From Melampsora larici-populina 98AG31 (lineage: Eukaryota; Basidiomycota; Pucciniomycetes; Pucciniales; Melampsoraceae): 64,000 bases of DNA. The number at the start of each line of letters is the position of its first letter. Positions within the stretch are counted from its first letter, which is position 1. This document shows positions 22,634 to 34,607 of this stretch, one piece after another. Below the pieces are notes generated by a model. That model saw only the letters and a program-made list of their open reading frames with translations. It searched no databases and had not been told where the DNA came from. Both the position numbers and the translations under genes were made by a program. The stretch is taken from NCBI RefSeq assembly GCF_000204055.1, contig NW_006768881.1, forward strand, positions 21,549 to 85,548, written 5' to 3'.

Positions 22634-22963
22634 TTATTGAATCAAATCCAAAGAGTTATTCAACTGAATTAGGCTGGATATGAGAAATTGTAGATTTCTG
22701 TGTTGAATAACATTTGATTGTACAGGACCAAGTCCAGAGTCTATTGATTCCATATGATTTATTGGCCTGATTGTTTTGGATTCTTGGTCCGTACATTTTT
22801 GAATTTGTTCTTGTGATTTGTCATATGATTTGATAATGTTTTTGTGTGATTTAAAACATGGAATGTTTAATATATTGAGCCATGTGATAGCTTTAAATGA
22901 TGATCCATTGGTTTTTCTAAGTCCTGGCACAAATGCAATCAAATAAAATCCAGGTGACATCAA
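22634..22963 (-). pseudogene. Unrecognised coding-like fragment
   Basis: 109 codons open on the minus strand, with a plausible internal segment GFYLIAFVPGLRKTNGSSF and a C-terminal part GPVQSNVIQHRNLQFLISS. It lies just outside the TIR element and has the same orientation as the MED7 remnant 1 kb further on. No family is recognised. It may be a fragment carried by the minus-strand Helitron whose 3' end is at 18718. Confidence 0.3.
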
Positions 22964-24029
22964 TTTAAAACCCTATAAAGAATGAATAAATATTTGAAGT
23001 GAGTATCAAGGCTCTATGGGAAAAAAGACAAAAGAAAAGCCAGCTTGATAGTGAGGTCCAGTTAAAGATGAATGACTATCAATGGAGAGTTGAGTTGAGA
23101 CTACCTAAATTGTTTGTAATGAAAAATAAAGCTGCACTGTGAAACATGTGAAGTTAGATGCTTGATACCTTTTCATCATCCATATTTTGGGAATTTTGTG
23201 TTTTAGTAAAGAGGTGTTGATGGTTATGTCAATAATGAATTGCTCAAGTTGTTTGAATCACAAGACTTGAAGCTTGATTGAGTTCTTGTTCACAAATATC
23301 CATATGAAGTACTTATCCATTGATGTAATCAATGTCAGTTGTTGCTGAGCACATCAAGCAGGTTCATTCACAAATCATTTATAGGTTTAGATCTGGAGCT
23401 TCTGGATTATTATCCATAGCACTGAAATGCATCAAACAATATCTTTCATCTTCAAGTGATGATTTGGAAGCAGGTCATGAGCATTTGAACGTGTGTTGTA
23501 ACTTCAATAAGAGCCATCCAACATGCTCAATATTTTTACCTTCTGATTGTGAAAACTTCACTGCATAATCTTCAGATTTTGCAATACCCCTTGGTTCCAA
23601 TTTGCCATGAATGAATCATTCCCACGAGAAGGTCTTTTATACAAAGATTTTTCTATGATTACAGATAACAATATAACTGTATTTCATGGGTATTCAATTT
23701 CTCCTTGATCAAAATACAACACATTTCCTTTGCATCCATTTGCATCTATCTTAAAAAGTAATAATCTATCTTAAAAAGCAATAACAACATAAAAGGTATA
23801 TCCTCATACTATTTTGCATTTTTGATCCATATCAAAGACAGTTGCATGGATTTTTTCGATCAGCCTCACCAAAACTGAAACTAAAACTAAAAAAGGAACA
23901 CAAAAAAGTATATGATATCCTGAAGAAAACCTTTCATAAAAAATAAAAACTACAGCTGTTAAAAAAACTCTGTGTAAAAAAAGGGTAACAACGAAAAATA
24001 TTGAATGACTTGTTTTTTTCATGTATCAT
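22964..24029. other. No gene recognised
   Basis: AT-rich, with a short direct repeat ATCTTAAAAAG(T/C)A at about 23749 and 23768. Nothing else is supported. Confidence 0.35.
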
Positions 24030-24660
24030 TCACAGCAGATAACAATGCATTCCTTCAATTGTTTGCCTAGGTCTAATTTCATTACATAATCCATGCATAT
24101 TAAATGGAGTTAATTTGATATGAGAGATGATTTGATCGATTTTGGAAACTTGATTGGTTTGACTTTGGTTCCAAAGTGATGGAGGTCCTTGGTTTGATAA
24201 TTGGTTTAAAAGTTTCAAGTATGAATAAAATAATGTATTTAATAGCGCTTGTAATGCTTCTTTACATTCTACAAAAAATCGAATCATTCAAAAACGTCAG
24301 CTTGTCTGTTTGAAGTTTCTATGATCAAAATCATTGAAAAATTTGATTGATATATAAAGAAATATTCAAAATTACCCATATTCCCTTCATATAACTTTGG
24401 CATACCTTCCAACATAGCTCTAGAAGATTTACCAGGCCAAGTTTCCCAATCACCAAAACAAGTAAACCCACCTCTTTCTTCAATAAAATCCAGATTAGGT
24501 GGTTCAATTAATGTCTTGAAATGAATCCCTTCATTCACTTCTTCTTTTAAATCTTGACAATTTTCTTTAATTAATTGTTTTTGTAATTTTGGATTGAAGG
24601 TTTTGGATGACCGATTTAGTTTTGGTACAATTCTTTTAGCTATGTAGATTTGAATTTGTT
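24030..24660 (-). pseudogene. MED7: Mediator subunit 7 (MED7) fragment
   Basis: Read right to left: KRIVPKLNRSSK (about 24640-24600), then EGIHFKTLIEPPNLDFIEE, RGGFTCFGDWETWPGKSSRA and MLEGMPKLYEG (24535-24385), matching the MED7 N-terminal core (EPPxLDWIxExGxYxxFGDxWP... GxPQLY). An intron with donor GTAATTTTG follows. The next exon, KEALQALLNTLFYSYLKLLN, QIISHIKLTPFNMHGLCNEI then RPRQT (24275-24060), matches the helical MED7 C-terminus (L-x-L-L...I-x-x-NMHHLLN-x-RPHQAR). MED7 is a core subunit of the middle module of Mediator, bridging transcription factors and RNA polymerase II. Here the start and extreme N-terminus are missing or broken, so this is a gene piece, possibly Helitron cargo on the minus strand. 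Confidence 0.8.
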
Positions 24661-25024
24661 TTAGTGAATTTTAAGTATCAGGTTGATGGTGGTGGAAAGC
24701 AAGACTAATGATTCCTTCTAATCTTGAAATCACTAAAACCATAATTGCTCTAAGTTTTAAAGTTGATAATTTTGAATTAATGGTACTATTGAAGGTGTTG
24801 ATGCGCATAAAATGGAAGGACTTGAAGCCGTATCAGGTGAATTAGCACATTTTTTTCATAATCGATTTGCCTAGGAGATAAACAACCAAAAAAGTTGAAG
24901 ATTAGTTTTGTTGATTCAGATTCAAGATTTTTGATGATAGAAACAATAAAAAAACCTGAATCTTAGTTTGAAGATGTATTGAAGCATACCAGCATAAGTT
25001 AAACAAAAGGAACCTATAAAACTC
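24661..25024. other. Possible continuation of the MED7 region; otherwise no feature
   Basis: AT-rich; no further MED7 block recognised. Confidence 0.3.
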
Positions 25025-25027
25025 TCA

Positions 25028-25923
25028 CACTGCAAAGATAATATATTTTTCCATGGTGAAAAATGATTGAAACCAGCAATTGAAATGGCATGCTTCATAT
25101 TGGTCCAAAAAATCTAAAAAAATCAGGTAAGTAAAATTGTGTGATTTTCTCTCTGGCGGGAGATTTTGGTGGATATAGAAAAATTCTAGCACTCTGTTTG
25201 GTGATTTCCCAGATTTTTCGGCAAGATAGACAGAAATGCAGAACTTGCACACTCATTTAAGCCTCCAAAATTAACGCAAACAAGCCAGAAAAAAAATCAT
25301 AAGTGAAGGACAGCATTCCCTTTGTTGAACATTTTTTTTGGGATCTTGCTGGCTCAGTATGTATACCATCACATTTGTATTGTTGAAACTATATATATTA
25401 TGCTGACGTATGTACAAGGCTCCGAAACCACCCAGAAAAAAATTTGCAACACAACAAAGAATGTGCCATTATGTGGAAAAAAATTCAGGATAATCCGTCC
25501 ACATTTGATACATTGGTGACCCAAAATACATTCACAATTTATTTGGAAAACAGAGAACAACTTTTGGTGTTATACCTTGCATATATCCAAGACAAAGGCG
25601 CCAAAAAATACAAAAAAATCACCAAACATTACAAAGGGCATTTTTGATCTGTCCTGATTTTTCCGGATTTTTTGAACTGCTGTGAGCTTTCAGAAACCAG
25701 AAAGAGTATCAGGAATTGCTTGCTGAGTTACTTCTGAGTAAAACACTCTAAGCAACTTGAAAAAGACGTTCAAGGACAAACAGCATTGTATCTCTCTGCA
25801 ATCCGTTTTCCAAGAACTTTGGGCTAAAACTGGGCCCTAAATTTCAGAAATGGTTTTTTGTCAATCATTTTAAAATAAATGCAATCATTCTTCACCACGG
25901 AAAAATATATTATCTTTGCAGTG
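25028..25923. mobile_element. Non-autonomous CACTA-like TIR element (CACTG ends)
   Basis: The left end CACTGCAAAGATAATATATT (25028) is repeated inverted at the right end (reverse complement at 25904-25923). About 45 bp of TIR are near-identical, and target duplication TCA lies on both sides (25025-25027 and 25924-25926). Length is 896 bp. No transposase inside. CACT(A/G) ends with a 3-bp duplication are diagnostic of the CACTA superfamily. Confidence 0.9.
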
Positions 25924-26039
25924 TCAGTACCTGAATCACAAGTTTCCAGGATTTCTTAACATGGTGGCTACATCAAAATCAAAAGTCAGCCCAATTTGAT
26001 AACAGAAGATTGAGAATAAGATAGTCTTACAATGATACC

Positions 26040-26250
26040 CATATCTAAAATTAGGATTTAGATATGCATTAGATTCACAAATTGGACACATATTGGATAC
26101 CAACTGATTATCCAAAAACCAAGCTCTCAGTTCATACAATCCCAATCCAAGACTCTGGTCCGATAATGAGAAAGAGAAAGATACTAACAAAGAGTTCCAC
26201 AGCTCTATCGGTGATTGCGTCTTGAATTACTTGATCCAATGACATCTTTG
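26040..26250 (-). pseudogene. Fragment with C-x2-C motif, unassigned
   Basis: ATG at about 26247 gives MSLDQVIQDAITDRAVELF. In another frame, ELRAWFLDNQLVSNMCPICE then SNAYLNPNFRYGYH runs to a GTAAGA donor near 26040. The CPICxSxxYLNPN pattern recalls the start of RING fingers such as that of TFB3/MAT1, but the rest of a RING is absent. It reads as another decayed exon on the minus strand. Confidence 0.3.
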
Positions 26251-28333
26251 TTTGGAGTTGAACTCATCAATGAGGCAGGATCAAGATGAATGAATGAGGG
26301 TCCACAGTTTCGATTCTTGTTGAAACATAAGTAGTTGAGATGTTATTATTTTTATTAAATGTAGATGTTGCTGGTTTGGTGATGCTATAGGGTTATTGAA
26401 CTTGATCGAACAGTGTGTTCTTCCACGACTTCATCATCATCATGATCATGATCACCATGACTCTTTGCTCAATTTTGCCACTTTTATTATCTTCTGCTTC
26501 TACTTTAATCTTCAATGTATTTGATTCAACTTGTATGTATTGCTTCTATTCTTCTTCTGCTCAAATCATCGAAGATTGATTTGGTCTTTTGACTTCCATA
26601 ATAATTGATGAATCATTTGGAATTGGTTTGAGTAGAGATTTGTATGAATGAATGATGATGATGATGATTGGTGAAGTTCTCGGAACGTAAGTGCCTTTAC
26701 ACACCCAATCTACAAAATAATTAAAAAAAAGATCGGGATTTTTGTGGGGACGTCGTTTGCCATATGGTGAAAGTCGAAAGGATAATGTACAATTCCTGAT
26801 TCTGATCAACTCGGAGTGAGTTGGATGGGTTTGAACACCTAACAAGAAAACAGGTCCTCCTTCTTTATGATAAGGAGAATCAGGCCAATGTTGTTAAGAG
26901 AAAGAAGTGACTGAAAGAAATCAACTGAATAAAACGGCATTAAAGTCGATTATAAGATGTTCTCGTCAATGTTCAGCTCTGGATCATTTCAAATCATAAG
27001 AGTCAAGAGAAATGACGTACCAGCGACTAAAACGTTGATTGTCGCTCACAGCTTTTTCATTCAATCAAATCAATTCACCTTTCCTTCCGTCATGTTCATG
27101 TTTTAGCTTCTTCTTGAAATTTGTTTGGTTTGATTGTCTTGCTGGTAATACATTTGGTCAATCAAGTAAAGAAGGGTTATTGTCAGATCAAACAGTAAAG
27201 AAGAAAATTGATAATTGGGGAGAAGAACAAAGAATACTACTCAACTGATCCCTTCAACTTCTTTTTAAGATGATCTATAGTTTCAAAATATTCACTATGT
27301 TTATCAACAACTTAAATATCCTGTGTTGTACCACCAGCTGTGTGAATAGATAGGTTCCAAGCTTGAACCATGTTTTTTTGGCTGTTATTCTATTGTTTTT
27401 TGCTTGCTTAAGTATGACGATGATATAAGGGATTGAAAAATGAATACGATGTAATGAGATTGAGGAATGATCAGAGTCAGAAGTTGAAGATGGAAGTGGT
27501 ATTCATTTGATTGAACACATTGATAAGGGTTTGGATCAATTGACTGGAGGTAGATTTTGTTTAGATTCATAAAGATGATGATTGGAAAATCCTCCCAGTG
27601 TCCAAAACTTGGGCTGGTCAAAACTCACAATTTTCCCGGCAGGAATTGGAGGTTTTGACAGGTTTTGTTCAAATTGATAGTTCTCCGTTAAAGTTTATGA
27701 TATAGCTGGTGTCCCTCAGAGTTGGGCCTGGAATGTCTTGATTCCCATCATATGTTACAATTCTAAATATCAATCTTTGTCTGAAAACATTGTATACCAG
27801 CCACCAAATCATATAGGACACTTTTACATACTTACTCATTATGTGGCCAGAAACCAATCCACAAGTTGAGTTTGACATATTTTCAAATGTACAATTGATC
27901 CTAAATTACCTTTAATTTCTCATAATCAGACTAAACTTTCTTGACCGGGTAGAGGAGTTCATTTTGAGTTCAATCAACCCAGTCTTAGTGCCAATCCAAA
28001 TAATGAGCATGTACCACACTATCATACAATCTAGTTCTTGAATTCCCAAAGTGAGTATTTTTTTGCAGTCATGTTGGTTTGATACTCCAACATTTTACTG
28101 AGATTTTTGTTTAAATTGTTGTTTCAGTTTGCAGCTTGGACTTAAAGTAAATATTATCAATCAAAAACCTTTTGGATATGTAATGAAAAACTAACATTCA
28201 TTTGATTAATCCAATCAGAGTATAATTTTCCTTACTTGAATCTATTCAATGTAACATACTCTTCTGGCTCAAATATCAACCTTTCTCAGCACTTTTCCTT
28301 GCCAAGTTGATTACCATCAATCAAGGGACCTAT
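26251..28333. other. Decayed region, no assigned gene
   Basis: Contains a minus-strand open stretch (26900-26560) with SPYHKEGGPVFLL. This weakly recalls the GGPVF block of S28 serine peptidases, but nothing downstream supports it. Other ORFs here look like chance. Confidence 0.3.
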
Positions 28334-28386
28334 CACAGGGGCAAAAATTGATGCTCACAACTATGTGAGCGTTGAAATTTTCCTGT

Positions 28387-28462
28387 TTTGTTCCCATTTG
28401 TTTCCCATTTGTTTCCAATTTGTTTCCCATTTGTTTCCCATTTGTTTCCCATTTGTTTCCCT
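28387..28462. repeat. 11-bp minisatellite (TTTGTTTCCCA)n
   Basis: About seven head-to-tail units with one variant (TTTCCAA). It sits close to the left TIR of the 28334-29567 element. Confidence 0.9.
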
Positions 28463-28780
28463 TTTCTTTCTGTTTGTCAGCTGATTACGTGATCATCAGG
28501 AACTGAGCAGACAAACCAAGCCTTCCTCAGCATTTATTCCTGAGCAAAGAAGTCTGAGGAAGGGCTGATCCATCTGCTCAGCTGATCCTGAGCGGCATTC
28601 CCTGGTTCAGTAAGCTCCAAGGGATGCCACCAATGTATAGCTTAGGGGCTGAGCTGAACTGAGTATCCCCTTAGCTAAGTCTCTGAAGTATCCCCCAGAT
28701 GGATCACAGAGCGCCAAGCTTGCCTCAAGCTTGATGGCTCCAGAATGAAGCGTGAGGCCCATCTGCTCGTTCAACTGAGC

Positions 28781-28960
28781 TGCTCAGTTATTCCTCAGGG
28801 GCATCCCTGAGATCAGGGGGATCCAGAGGATTTCACTGCTCAGTTATTCCTCAGGGGCATCCCTGAGATCAGGAGGATCCAGAGGATTTCACTGCTCAGT
28901 TATTCCTCAGGGGCATCCCTGAGATCAGGAGGATCCGGAGGATTTCACTGCTCATTGGAT
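28781..28960. repeat. 56-bp tandem repeat, about 3 units
   Basis: Units start at 28781, 28837 and 28893 with TGCTCAGTTATTCCTCAGGG, differing by one or two bases. A diverged fourth unit follows up to about 29020. It is internal to the TIR element. Confidence 0.9.
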
Positions 28961-29567
28961 GAGGGCCTGCTCAGCTAGTCCTCAGGGGCATTCCTGGACG
29001 GATCAGAAGGATCCAAAGGATGTCACTGAGTATTGGCTGAGGGGCTGCTCAGTTGATCTCAGCCCCTCAGTGTGAAAAACTTTATCCGGGGATATCACTG
29101 AGGATTAGCTGAGCAATGAGCAGATGGGATGACGCTTTTATCAGGCTTCATTCCTTAGCAAGGAAGTCTGAGAAAAGTCCGGCCCATCAGTGATCCAGTC
29201 AGGGGATGCTACTGAGTATTTGCTGAGCAGCTCAAATGGGACGCCCCTGGGCAGGCTTCTTCACTGAAAAATGAAGCCTCAGGAAGGTATAGTTCATGTG
29301 CTCATCTTCATTTTGAACAAATTGCTGAGTATTCAGTGCCTCATGAGCTGATCCTGAGTACTCATCGGGAATCAGTTATTGCTCATCCAAGATGGAAATG
29401 AGCCTTCTCAATAAATGTCAAGTAAAATATGAGAACCACAGGATGATCACCTGAACACAAACAAGATTGTGAATTGAATCAATCTGAAAGAAAATGAATC
29501 TTTTTTGGAGAATTCCAAAAAGTCTACAACACTCACATGTATGTGAGTATCTATTTTGGCCCCTGTG

Positions 29568-30573
29568 TATGTTGATTGCTTTGACAGATCCAAGTCATAG
29601 TCCATCCCTGGAAGTTTGATTGTTTATCAATTTGTTTGTGAGAATTGGTTGATTTGAAAGTGCCTTCATATAATATATCACACTTTTAAATCAAAATATC
29701 ATTGTTGACAAGGGTTTTTGATTTGGTGCATAGCTAAATAATCTCAAGATCAATACTAGCTCACTGAAAGTTTTTTCTGTCTCATTTTGATGATTATTGG
29801 ATGATTAGGTCCAGCAATGTATCAAGCAGCTTGAAATATTTTTGTGGTTGAAAGAAATTTTACATTTTGAGAACTTTTTATATTTATGAAGGTAATCTGA
29901 AACAGCACAAAGGCTCCTTGATCATTTCATATATGAAGGCAGTTTTAAATTGTTTCAGTAAAGTATTGTATGAAGTTTTTCAATTGATTTTTATATCTTT
30001 ACTTTGAGAAATACAATGATCATATTCTTCAAAACCATTGAATAACATGAAATTGTTTTGAAATGAATCACTTGAAAGATAAACTAAGATCAATCTTAAA
30101 GTTAAGCTCTTTAATTTGATTTGTTTCAAGGAAACAAATTGTTCATGATAAAAAAATTGTAGAGTGGTGCCACACTGTACTAGAATATACATTTCCCATT
30201 AGCAGATATGTGTATCTCCAGGAATGTTCAAAATCCCCAAAGGCACAATAGTAATCCAAATCAGTCCATCTATTAATCACTTCAGAGACAGAAAATGATT
30301 CATTGATGTGACTAGAAGGTTATATGCCTCAAGTTGACTATTCTATTGACTGATTTTCATTATGGGAGCACAGGTAAGCTGGAGAATACCATGTCAAAAT
30401 TGAGAAAAGAACACCAAGACTCCATGTCAACGCAAACTGAGTGGGGAGGAGGCAAGCTTCAATAGAATGCGTCTTCAATATGAAAAACATTTAGGAGCGT
30501 AACTGAGATTTTACAGAAGGTGTGAAATACACATAAATAATGACTAATAAGTTCCACAACAGAAAATTTTTAA
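29568..30573. other. Non-coding, no feature recognised
   Basis: AT-rich sequence upstream of the Helitron 3' end at 30625; no gene supported. Confidence 0.4.
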
Positions 30574-30625
30574 GACAAGCACAGGTTGAGACCGTTGAGG
30601 CGGCGCCCGCCGCTGATTGTGCTAG
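30574..30625 (+). mobile_element. Helitron 3' terminus, copy 3 (plus orientation)
   Basis: Hairpin GCGGC-GCCC-GCCGC at 30600-30613 and terminal CTAG at 30622-30625. The last ~50 bases match copy 1 at 13963-14014. The base after CTAG is G rather than T, so the junction may have mutated or been deleted. The element body lies to the left. Confidence 0.85.
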
Positions 30626-30717
30626 GCACAATATGAAAGAAATCAGCAGTATGTTGCTATACAACAGAAGTACACCAAGCTACAGCTAATTCTTTTCTGA
30701 GACCTGGGTCAATGCTG

Positions 30718-30905
30718 GCTCAGTTGCGCTGAAGAAGCAGTTAGCGTTGCTCTAGCGCAACTGAGCTTCGGTACCAAGTTTGCACCTTGGCCGGTAACTT
30801 TCCCGGAGTTACACTATCCCAGAAAACCCAAATTGGGTAACGGGTACTCAGTACCGCTTCCCAATTCTGGGGATGGGTTAGGGTGGTACTCAGTACCGCT
30901 TCCCA
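30718..30905. repeat. Inverted and direct repeats before the hAT gene (probable hAT terminal region)
   Basis: Inverted repeat GCTCAGTTGCGCT (30718-30730) / AGCGCAACTGAGC (30754-30766), and a 21-base direct repeat beginning GGTACTCAGTACCGCTTC at 30843 and 30885. hAT elements commonly have such subterminal repeats. No paired 3' end was found. Confidence 0.6.
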
Positions 30906-31488
30906 GTGCTGGGGTCAAAGCCACACCAAACACTGTACAGTATTGTACACCGATCTTTCCATCCATCAACTCAAGCCTCAACGAACTCACTCTATAGGAC
31001 ACCAATGTTCTCATCATCTCAAGCCTCAGGTCAATCAATTCACACGGTGGCAGGCGTAACAATTTCCAAGATCCTTGACACCTTCTTTGACTGTGCACTG
31101 TACAATCATGGCGAGAGGCATGGACAACCATTATTCGATGGCCTTCATGTAGATTCAGATTGGTCAGTATCTTTGCTTATATCACTGCCAGTCGTTGACC
31201 TAATCTTTTCCTTCACTGACCTGCTTCTTGGTTTATCAAATTATACTATCACTGCTTGTCTAAAAACTCACTTGAAAAACTTGAAAACTTCCTTTAAAAA
31301 TAATTATCAAATCGTATCTTTCTCATTATATTGAACAATCTTTCTCTTTATATTGAAAATACTATAAACTTTTCCTATGGATCCATCCCAAAGTACTCTG
31401 CCCTTCAACAGCCTAAGGTTACAAGACGGATGACAATTCTCCCCGTTGATCTGGCCGGATTCCTACTCCGGCACGTCTAGGACCTGGT

Positions 31489-34400
31489 ATGATTTGTCCT
31501 CCATCTGACAGCCGCCAAGCGCTCCCCAGCTCATCTTTCACTTTTTTCATCACCAATCAACAACTCTTGACATCAACCAACACAAAGGACAAAGGCAAGG
31601 GCAAGCATGCCCGCTCTTTGTCAATTCCTGGATCTACAATCAACACTGAAGCTGAAGATGATACCAACACACCTGAAGTCATCAGTGGACCCGCTCAAAA
31701 GATTCTTCCAGCCCCTAAACAAAGTGCCCTAGCCGGTCCCAGCAAAGGTAAATCCAAGGTTGTGAATAAGAAGAGTGGACCCCAACGTAAGGATACTGAG
31801 GCCAAGTTGAACTTGGTAAGTCATTTCAACAATTACACCTCACTCCCTATCTCTAATTCTGTATCTCTTATCTCCAACTCCCTATACGACCAATTTTCTA
31901 TTTTAGGCTATTGCAGCTGATGCTGGTGTCACCCGGAATCTCAATCAAGACTCTGACAATGACAACAGCCGTGTACGTAAGTGAGTCTGGGGAAACAAAG
32001 ACCCTGAGGATGATTACAATCCACCAGTTCTGTTCTTTGGCGAACCATACCATCGCCCACATGATGTAAGTCCGGCTCATTAATATCAACTCTTATTTAT
32101 TTATTTATTTTATTCTTTTTTGCATTTTTGTTTGATTCTAGGATCGGTCAGAGCCACCTTTGACTTTGAAGTGTAAGTATTGTCAAAAAGAGGTGCACAT
32201 CAGTGCAAGCTCAAAATCTAATCTCTGTGTTCATCAAGACGGATCAAGCCAGGCTAGCAAGAACAGCTTGGGCTGTCCACGCCACAATCAAGCAATCAGA
32301 ACTGGTGCGAAGATACCTCCGACTCAAGCTGAAATCAAGGCAAGCAAGATTTGGAGTCAACATGCAGCGTCAATCGACAACTTTCTTCTGCCGGTTCCCG
32401 AGTTTGATAATCTGGTGGTGAACCAGATGATCAGTTTATGGCAGGTCACAAGTAGTCTCCCTTGGACTATAATTTAGCACCCAATGCTACGTACAATTCT
32501 CATGTATCTTCAACCCGGCATCCAAGTGTACAAACGTAAATGGTCTGCTGAGGAGGCCAAGCGACTTTACGTTGGACTCTGCAAATCCGTGGTCAAAGAA
32601 CTCAAAGTAAGTTTTCATCAATTTCATGGTCATCTGTTTTTAAGAAGATATGCTTACATATCTTCAACCATTTCATCCAGTCTCTCACAAGTATGTTCAC
32701 CTTGATTCAAGATGTATGGACTGTTTTGCGCAATCATCATGCGTTCATTGGAGCGTTGGTGGCTCATGTCGACAAGGACTGGAATTACGTGGTCCGTCAT
32801 ATTTGCTTGAAGCTGGTGGAATGGCATCACAAAGGTGAATGGCTTGCCGCACCACTTGCACCGGTTCTTAAAAAACACAATCTATGCTCCAAGATAAGTT
32901 TTTGATTTTTTTTTGTTTGACATATTTAATTTCTTTTTTGCTAATTTTCTATATCTTCTTTCACCTCAATTTCCATCCCAGCACATGATTGCTATGTCAT
33001 CTGATTCAGAATAAAACAACATGACCTTGTGGACCGAGCTACAACGTCAACTTCTCAAACATGACCCAACTTGCCACTGGAAACCAAAGACAATGCATGT
33101 CTTCTGCATCTGCCACAAGATGGGCCTCGTTGTTCATGCTGGACTGGACACCCTTGGAATTAAACCAAAGCGTCATCGACATGCAACACTCGCCAATTTC
33201 CCTAACATAGACGCGATGGAATCTGTGGCCGAAATGGATGAAAGTATTGTGCTAGATGTCAAAGAACCTGTCAAATCAACATCTAACAATCTTGAAAGTG
33301 AGGACAATGCTTGTGATATTGGACTTCTTCTGGATTCTGATGATGAGGATGAACCCAAGGAAGAAGAATGTGTGGAATTTGATGATGAAGATCCTGAACC
33401 CCCTCAAGCAACAGCTTCCCGTACTAATTATAAAGGTCTTGCACGGACTCGTATGGCTTGATTGATCCAAAATGTAAGTTTTGGCTTTCTCAAGGGCTTT
33501 GCTCTCTTTCGATGATGTCATATGTGCTAAGTTTTCTGGTGATGTAGCTCAACATAGTAAATAAAAAACTTACTTGATCAGTGGCTTGGCGGGAAGACTT
33601 CAACCGCCGCCATGTGATTGTCAACAACAAGCGCAAGGAAAAGAAGGAAGGTCCTCCCCTACTTGCTCTCTTGGCTGAATACGGTATACGATGGAATATT
33701 GAACTCGATCAATGGGAACATATGTATGCTGCAAGAGATCTAAGTTCTGTTGCATAATCATTCCTAATGATTATACACTGATGATCCCTCCCCTACTCTT
33801 TTCAACATCTCAGATTATCAATAAGTTGATGAAGGAGGATCTGGCCAAGGTCCATGCCAAAAAGCGTTGTTCACAAAAAACTAAACTTGGATATTTTCAA
33901 GAACTTGTCTTTTTGGTTGGCGACTGGGAATCACTTCAAGAAGTTATACAAGAGTTGATTGTGAGTTCATCAATACTTGAACTGTTTTATTATTAGATGG
34001 CTAATAAGATTTCACTCCGGAACAGCCTTTGCAAGGGTTGTGTTGCAGGATGGAGGGTGATGGTCCTACTGGTTGTATGGTCTTGCACGAATATTGTGAG
34101 CTCAAGAATTTGCTTGAATCTCAACCCAATGGTCTCATGGACGACGATCCCATGTATCCAATGATACATGAGATGCTGCAGAGAACCAAGAAATACTTGA
34201 ACAAAGCCGCAAGTTGTGACTCCTTAGTCCTGGCTACAATCTTTCACCCCAGCTTCCGGCTCAGTTTCCTTTCTTTAAGCTTTGAAGAGCATTTGGGCAT
34301 GAACGACCACGCCGATGAATTGCTACAAACCCGATACAAGGAACGTCAAGAGGAAATATCTCGCAAGCCCATTCCATCTAGCTAGTTCAAGTGATGATGA

Positions 34401-34607
34401 TGATATTATCATTGTCTCAAATCCTTCAGTCAAAAAGAAGCTACCAAAGGTCTTTGAGCTCTACAAATGTGCTAATACCTCAAGTGATCTTGGCGAGTTA
34501 GATCACTACCTCCAAGGGTTAGATCCTTTGAGCTATGATGATCCTTCACAGCTCTTGAATCCACAATGCGCCTGGGACTGGTGGAGTGTTAGTACTTTAT
34601 TATTTTG
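31489..34607 (+). pseudogene. hAT-superfamily transposase, BED finger type, decayed and 3' truncated
   Basis: Multi-exon gene. Exon 1 is basic and disordered (31489-31815). A BED-type zinc finger follows (KCKYCQKEVHIS... NLCVHQDGS, about 32163-32250), then LPWTII and YLQPGIQVYKRKW (about 32457-32545). The RNase H-like core begins FTLIQDVWTVLRNHHAFIGA (about 32697-32756; D of DVWT is the first catalytic acid), then VDKDWNYVVRHICLKLVEWH. SSDSE-NNMTLWTEL (about 32998-33035) has the second acid region, and TMHVFCICHKMGLVVHAGL lies at about 33092-33150. Next come MEGDGPTGCMVLHEYCELKN and MIHEMLQRTKKYLNKAASCD (34049-34225). The C-terminal start GELDHYLQGLDPLSYDD is at about 34492-34542, but the hATC dimerisation motif is missing. 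There are stops at about 31981 (TGA), 32475 (TAG) and 33014 (TAA), and a frame change near 34380. It is cut and paste in mechanism and not functional as it stands. Confidence 0.85.

Larger units (their letters stand above)
28334..29567. mobile_element. Non-autonomous TIR element with CAC...GTG ends and internal tandem repeats
   Basis: Left end CACAGGGGCAAAAATTGATG (28334); the right end read inverted is CACAGGGGCCAAAATAGATA (ending 29567). Both continue into a small palindrome around TATGTGAG/CTCACATA. The flanks are TAT (28331-28333 and 29568-29570), a 3-bp duplication. The 1234-bp interior is non-coding and unusually rich in CTGAG/CTCAG. It contains an 11-bp and a 56-bp tandem array. CACTA-like by ends and duplication length; no transposase. 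Confidence 0.85.

Noticed and set aside
26560..26900. Possible S28 serine peptidase fragment (HKEGGPVFLL)
   Set aside because: Only one short block resembles the family; the following residues do not, and no catalytic motif is present.
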